Shown here in pieces: positions 59,794 to 64,000 of a stretch of 64,000 bases of DNA. The notes beneath the pieces were generated by a model, which worked only from the letters and a program-made list of their open reading frames with translations, did not search any database and was not told the origin of the DNA. This DNA is from Oceanospirillum sp048268485. GTDB lineage: Bacteria > Pseudomonadota > Gammaproteobacteria > Pseudomonadales > Halomonadaceae. A program made the position numbers and the translations under genes. Positions within the stretch are counted from its first letter, which is position 1. Each line of letters starts with the position of its first letter. The DNA lies in assembly GCA_048268485.1 (NCBI GenBank), contig JBLWVL010000013.1, positions 23,255-87,254 of the forward strand, read 5' to 3'.

Positions 59794-62700
59794 ATGGTAT
59801 TGTCAGAAATTTCCATTAAACGACCGGTATTTGCAACAGTGATGAGTCTGTTGCTGATGCTGGTGGGCGTGATCGCCTATGACCGTCTTTCGGTTCGGGA
59901 GTACCCGAATATTGATGTACCGACGGTTTCTGTTGTCACCACCTACACCGGTGCCAACGCCAGTATTATCGAATCTCAGGTGACCAATGTACTGGAAGAC
60001 TCTCTTTCCGGTATTGAAGGCATCGATTATATGACCTCTTCTTCCAGTAGTGGTAAGAGTCAGATCACCATTAACTTTAAGCTGGAGCGCGATGCTGACA
60101 ACGCAGCATCTGATGTGCGCGACCGTGTCGGCCGTGTACGGGGCCGCCTGCCGGATGATATTGATGAGCCGATCGTTGCGAAGGTAGAGGCAAATGCTCA
60201 GCCTATTATGTATCTGGCTTTTTCCAGCCCGAATCATACGCCGTTAGAGATGACCGATTTTGCCGATCGACTGGTGAAAGACCGTCTGCAGACTGCGCCA
60301 GGTGTCGCAGAAGTCCGTATCTTTGGTGAACGCCGATATGCTATGCGTATCTGGCTGGATAAGGCGCGTATGGCGGCCTTTGGTGTCACAACTACCGATA
60401 TATCCAATGCGATACGCAGTCAGAACCTTGAGGTCCCATCGGGTACCATTAAGTCTGAGAATCGTGAATTTACCCTGCTGGCTCAAACGGACCTGCAGAG
60501 CCCGGAAGAGTTCGAACAGGTGATTCTTCGGGACAACGACGGCTATCTTGTTCGGGTAAAAGATGTTGCCCGTGTTCGTATTGATGCTGAAAATGACCGA
60601 GGTACAGTACGTTTTAAAGGTAAGACAGCTGTTGCTATGGGGGTTGTCAAACAGTCGGTGGCTAACCCGCTGGATGTTTCCACCAGTGTTCGCGAGATGA
60701 TTCCGGAAATTGAAGCGATTTTGCCGGAAGGAATGAAAGTGAATGTCGCTTACGATTCCTCTATTTTTATTGATCGCTCTATTAATGCGGTATTTTCCAC
60801 CATCGCAGAAGCTGTGATCCTGGTTATTCTGGTGATCTTTATCTTCCTGCGTTCCTTGCGGGCAACCCTGATCCCTCTGGTAACCATTCCGGTCTCCCTG
60901 GTCGGTGCCTTCGTTTTTATGTACGTACTGGGCTACTCCATCAATACTCTGACGCTGTTGGCGATGGTGATGGCGATTGGTCTGGTAGTCGATGATGCCA
61001 TTGTGATGTTGGAGAACATCTATCGTCACATTGAAGAGGGGATGCACCCGATTCAGGCGGCATTTAAAGGCTCTAAAGAGATCGGTTTTGCGGTTATCGC
61101 TATGACCATTACTCTGGCGGCGGTGTTTACACCTTTGGCCTTTACCGAAGGGCGGACGGGTAAGTTGTTTGCAGAGTTTGCACTGACACTGGCTGGTGCT
61201 GTGGTTGTGTCCGGCTTTGTGGCTTTGACTCTGTCACCTATGATGTGCTCCCGGATTCTCAAACATGAGAGCCATGGTAAATTCTATCTCTGGGGGGAGA
61301 AGGTTCTGAACGGTATGGGTGACCTTTATCGTCGTTCTCTGAAATGGACCATGAAAGCTCGCCCGGTTGTGTTGTTGGTTGGCGTGGCCTGTTTGGGTGG
61401 TTTGTATGTCACCTTTAGCAGCCTGAACAGTGAATTGTCACCGGTTGAGGATCGGGGAACGATTATCGGTTTTGGTATTGGCCCTGAAGGATCTACTACA
61501 GAGTTTCTGGATAAGTACAGCCGTCAGATTGAAGGTGTATTCTCTGGTGTCCCTGAGATTGAGCGTTATTTCGTGATTACCGGTTTGTTCCCAACGGAAA
61601 GTAATGTGATTTCTTTTGCCGGTCTTAAAGACTGGGAAGAGCGCGAACGCAGTGCTCAGGAAATTGCAGGAACCCTACGTGGCCCTATGTATGCGGGTAT
61701 TCCGGGTATCATGTCATTCCCGATTACACCGGCATCCCTGGGACAAAGCCCGACTGCCCGCCCGGTTGAAATGGTTGTTCAGTCCACGGCCAACTTCGAA
61801 GATCTGCAGAAGCTGATTGGTGCGGTTATGGGCAAGGTTTACGCCAGTGGAAAGCTGGTAAACCCGGATGTTGACCTGAAACTGAACAAGCCGCAGATCA
61901 ATCTTAAGATTAATCGTGACAAGGCTGCAGCGGTAGGGGTTTCTATTTCTGATGTGACCAGCACGTTGGAAACTCTGCTGGGCGGCCGGACGATTACCCG
62001 CTATAAAGATGGTAATGAGCAATATGACGTAATTGCTAAAGTAGCGGATGTGGATCGTGCGACCCCGTCATCACTATCTTCTATCTACGTGCGCTCAGCT
62101 TCCGGCCAGATGATTCAGTTATCAAACCTGGTAACCTTGGTTGAGACGGTTGCACCTAAAGAGCTGAACCACTTCAATAAACTACGCGCAGCAACCATTA
62201 AAGCCAGCCTGACACCCGGACTGACTCAGGGGGATGCTCTGGTTTGGCTACGGGATACGATTGAGCAAACAGCGGAAGAGATGGGTATTCAGGGAATCCA
62301 GTTTGATTACAGTGGCCAGGCCCGGGAATATGTGGAATCTGGCGACTCTCTGATGATTACCTTTATTTTGGCGCTGGGCTTCATCTATCTGGTTCTGGCG
62401 GCACAGTTTGAGAGCTTCCGTTCTCCAATGGTGATTATGCTGACGGTTCCATTGGCCATTCTGGGGGCGCTGCTCACCATGAAGATGACCGGTGGTACTT
62501 TGAATGTATATAGTCAGATCGGCCTGATTACACTGATTGGTCTGATCACCAAGCACGGTATTCTGATGACGGAATTTGCCAACCAGCTCCGCGAAGAGGG
62601 CAAAGAGAAGTTTGAAGCGATTGTCGAAGCGAGTGTACTGCGTCTGCGCCCGATTCTGATGACCACAGGTGCGATGGTGCTGGGTAACCTGCCGTTGGCC

Positions 62701-62859
62701 CTGGCTACCGGTGCCGGTGCAGAAAGTCGCCAGGCTATTGGTTGGGTGATTGTAGGTGGTCTGACTTTTGGTACGTTACTAACACTTTATGTGGTACCAA
62801 CGGTTTACACTTACATTGTGCAGAAGCTGCCGCATATGCCTGAGCCTGATTACGAATAA
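59794..62859 (+). CDS. RND multidrug efflux permease (HAE1/AcrB type)
   Basis: A 1021-residue proton-driven pump with 12 expected membrane helices and two large periplasmic loops. It starts S-E-I-S-I-K-R-P-V-F-A-T-V. The proton-relay aspartates are in L-V-V-D-D-A-I-V-M-L-E-N-I of helix 4. The helix-10 lysine region and the F-T-P-L-A-F-T-E-G stretch are typical. No tolC-like gene accompanies it, so it must use a channel encoded elsewhere. Substrates cannot be told. Confidence 0.94.
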   Translation: MVLSEISIKRPVFATVMSLLLMLVGVIAYDRLSVREYPNIDVPTVSVVTTYTGANASIIESQVTNVLEDSLSGIEGIDYMTSSSSSGKSQITINFKLERDADNAASDVRDRVGRVRGRLPDDIDEPIVAKVEANAQPIMYLAFSSPNHTPLEMTDFADRLVKDRLQTAPGVAEVRIFGERRYAMRIWLDKARMAAFGVTTTDISNAIRSQNLEVPSGTIKSENREFTLLAQTDLQSPEEFEQVILRDNDGYLVRVKDVARVRIDAENDRGTVRFKGKTAVAMGVVKQSVANPLDVSTSVREMIPEIEAILPEGMKVNVAYDSSIFIDRSINAVFSTIAEAVILVILVIFIFLRSLRATLIPLVTIPVSLVGAFVFMYVLGYSINTLTLLAMVMAIGLVVDDAIVMLENIYRHIEEGMHPIQAAFKGSKEIGFAVIAMTITLAAVFTPLAFTEGRTGKLFAEFALTLAGAVVVSGFVALTLSPMMCSRILKHESHGKFYLWGEKVLNGMGDLYRRSLKWTMKARPVVLLVGVACLGGLYVTFSSLNSELSPVEDRGTIIGFGIGPEGSTTEFLDKYSRQIEGVFSGVPEIERYFVITGLFPTESNVISFAGLKDWEERERSAQEIAGTLRGPMYAGIPGIMSFPITPASLGQSPTARPVEMVVQSTANFEDLQKLIGAVMGKVYASGKLVNPDVDLKLNKPQINLKINRDKAAAVGVSISDVTSTLETLLGGRTITRYKDGNEQYDVIAKVADVDRATPSSLSSIYVRSASGQMIQLSNLVTLVETVAPKELNHFNKLRAATIKASLTPGLTQGDALVWLRDTIEQTAEEMGIQGIQFDYSGQAREYVESGDSLMITFILALGFIYLVLAAQFESFRSPMVIMLTVPLAILGALLTMKMTGGTLNVYSQIGLITLIGLITKHGILMTEFANQLREEGKEKFEAIVEASVLRLRPILMTTGAMVLGNLPLALATGAGAESRQAIGWVIVGGLTFGTLLTLYVVPTVYTYIVQKLPHMPEPDYE

Positions 62860-62890
62860 TCGCCAGTATTGCTTAGCTTCATATCTACTG

Positions 62891-62924
62891 AAAAAACCGG
62901 TTGGAACATCCAATCGGTTTTTTT
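62891..62924 (+). terminator. Intrinsic terminator after the RND operon
   Basis: AACCGGTTGG and CCAATCGGTT pair (one G-T) around AACAT, with As before and seven Ts after. Confidence 0.82.
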
Positions 62925-63141
62925 CTTTTATATCAGCATGTTATAAATAACAAGAGTAACTTTTTGTAATTTCTCCATGCTGTGCCGCAATAAACAATCC
63001 GGCCGGATACTGCTTTTTAAGCTCAGATACGATAGATTAGCCTCAGAACAGCTTGTTTAATCGCCCCACATAGCTTCTTAGCTGTTAAACACAATTTCAG
63101 ACAGCAGCTCTGTATTCAGATTTTAATTATAAGGTAGATTC

Positions 63142-63516
63142 ATGAGCAAAACGGTTTTGGTGGTGGATGACAGTCGTGTTTCCCGCATGATGCTAAGTAA
63201 AATGATCAATATGGTCGCCAGTGGTGATTGGCAGATTACTGAAGCTGAAGATGGCCAGCAGGCAGTTGAAAAGGCCACCGCTGAAACACCGGATCTGATT
63301 GTGATGGATATTAATATGCCGGTGATGGATGGCTTTGAAGCTGTCGAAATATTGCGTCCTCAGCTGCCGGATACAACCATGATTCTTTTGTCTGCCAATA
63401 TTCAGTCTTCCAGCCAGGCAAGAGCAGAAGAGCTTGGCGTTCATTTTATTGCTAAGCCGATTACCCCGGCGGTAGCTGAAAAGGCACTGGCGATCTGGAG
63501 CCGGGAAAATGAATGA
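63142..63516 (+). CDS. CheY-like single-domain response regulator
   Basis: A 124-residue receiver. The acidic pair is in V-V-D-D-S-R, the phospho-acceptor Asp is in L-I-V-M-D-I-N-M-P-V-M-D-G, and the Ser/Lys switch is in L-L-S-A-N and A-K-P-I-T. It has no output domain. AAGG precedes ATG 63142. Its last eight bases overlap the CheC-type gene, so the two are probably translated together, the phosphatase acting on this or a related CheY. Confidence 0.9.
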   Translation: MSKTVLVVDDSRVSRMMLSKMINMVASGDWQITEAEDGQQAVEKATAETPDLIVMDINMPVMDGFEAVEILRPQLPDTTMILLSANIQSSSQARAEELGVHFIAKPITPAVAEKALAIWSRENE

Positions 63517-64000
63517 TTTGACTGTACTTGAGTTAGATGCCTTAGCTGAAATCTTTAATATCAGCGTGGGGCGTTCAGCTTCTGCTCTCAGTGAACTGAC
63601 TCAGGAACCTGTCACGATGAGCGTTCCTGTGGTGCATGTTATGCCTATCCACCGGGTTATTGAGCTTCTGTCTCCTGGCATCGGTGCCGAGCGTCTGACT
63701 TGTGTCAGTCAGATGTTTAATGGCAGTTTTTCCGGTGAGGCGATGCTGATGTTTCCGGAGAACTCCAGCCTGGAGATTGTTCGCTTGATGCTGGGTAGTC
63801 AGGTTCCGATTGAGCAGCTCAGTGAGATTGAACAGGATGCTTTGAATGAGATTGGGAATATCATTCTTAACGCCTGCTTCTCAACGATTGCCGATATGCT
63901 GCAGGATACTTTTTCCTGTGATCTGCCTGAACTGACGGTAGCCTCCGTCGATGAGATTTTACAAAAACCAGAGAGTGAGCAGACTGTGCTCTTTATTCAG
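63509..64000 (+). CDS. CheC-type CheY-P phosphatase, 5' part
   Basis: ATG 63509 overlaps the end of the receiver gene, and the frame is open to the window edge (164 codons). Two copies of the CheC/FliY/CheX active-site pattern (D/S)-x3-E-x2-N-x22-P are visible: D-A-L-A-E-I-F-N with Pro 23 residues on, and D-A-L-N-E-I-G-N with Pro 23 residues on. Both sites look intact. It should dephosphorylate CheY-like proteins. CheD, the usual CheC partner, may lie beyond the window or be absent. Confidence 0.82.
   Translation, partial: MNDLTVLELDALAEIFNISVGRSASALSELTQEPVTMSVPVVHVMPIHRVIELLSPGIGAERLTCVSQMFNGSFSGEAMLMFPENSSLEIVRLMLGSQVPIEQLSEIEQDALNEIGNIILNACFSTIADMLQDTFSCDLPELTVASVDEILQKPESEQTVLFIQ

Noticed and set aside
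60244..61047. 267-codon minus-strand frame inside the RND permease gene
   Set aside because: Antisense shadow of a conserved permease, His/Asn/Gln-rich with no protein-like pattern.

Overview
The window is a stretch of a gammaproteobacterial chromosome. Gene order around murJ-ribF-ileS-lspA-fkpB-ispH-minor pilins-thiO, bamD/rluD-pgeF-clpB, ilvIH-ilvC-pssA, ppx/trxA-rho-ubiD and glnE-ilvE resembles Pseudomonas. An acuI-type reductase, a FadR-family regulator, pilin genes and the overall protein character fit a marine Oceanospirillales-type bacterium. This placement is inferred from synteny and protein resemblance only. No rRNA or tRNA gene was recognised.

Layout. (1) 1-17.8 kb is mostly core: the end of murJ, ribF, ileS, lspA, fkpB, ispH; a minor-pilin cluster (pilE facing fimT-pilW-pilX-pilV) without pilY1; thiO; a PP0621-type protein; bamD diverging from rluD-pgeF; and clpB behind a good sigma-32 promoter. 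(2) 17.8-23.7 kb is an accessory island. It holds a HipA-like kinase paired with a DUF3037-type protein, a RelBE module, and an AAA+/DUF4143 ATPase with a nuclease-like C-terminus. Two broken copies of the ATPase flank these genes, and three 22-bp palindromes at an exact 32-bp period lie upstream of its start. A lipoprotein of unknown function ends the island. (3) 23.7-29.7 kb is branched-chain amino-acid biosynthesis: a long hairpin-rich leader, ilvI-ilvH, ilvY diverging from ilvC, then pssA. (4) 29.8-40.1 kb has acnA and ppx on the minus strand and trxA, rho, ubiD, a 2Fe-2S flavin reductase and folM on the plus strand. (5) 40.2-46.6 kb has a 42-residue membrane protein behind an FNR-like box, acuI diverging from a FadR-type regulator around a 31-bp palindrome, a kexin-like lipoprotein protease with a possible external chaperone, and a chemoreceptor. 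(6) 47-55.4 kb has glnE, ilvE, a VTT membrane protein, a tandem isoprenoid-synthase fusion and a WaaF-like glycosyltransferase. (7) 55.9-64 kb has membrane transporters (YitT, TauE, ZIP), an RND efflux pair, and a CheY-like receiver overlapping a CheC-type phosphatase cut by the window edge.

How the genes connect. ilvIH, ilvC, ilvE and IlvY cover the shared valine/isoleucine branch. trxA-rho and ubiD with its flavin reductase are housekeeping groups. The most interesting places are the palindrome array at the DUF4143 ATPase, the HipA-like/DUF3037 pair, the two-domain isoprenoid synthase, the ilvI leader, and the secreted protease with its neighbour.
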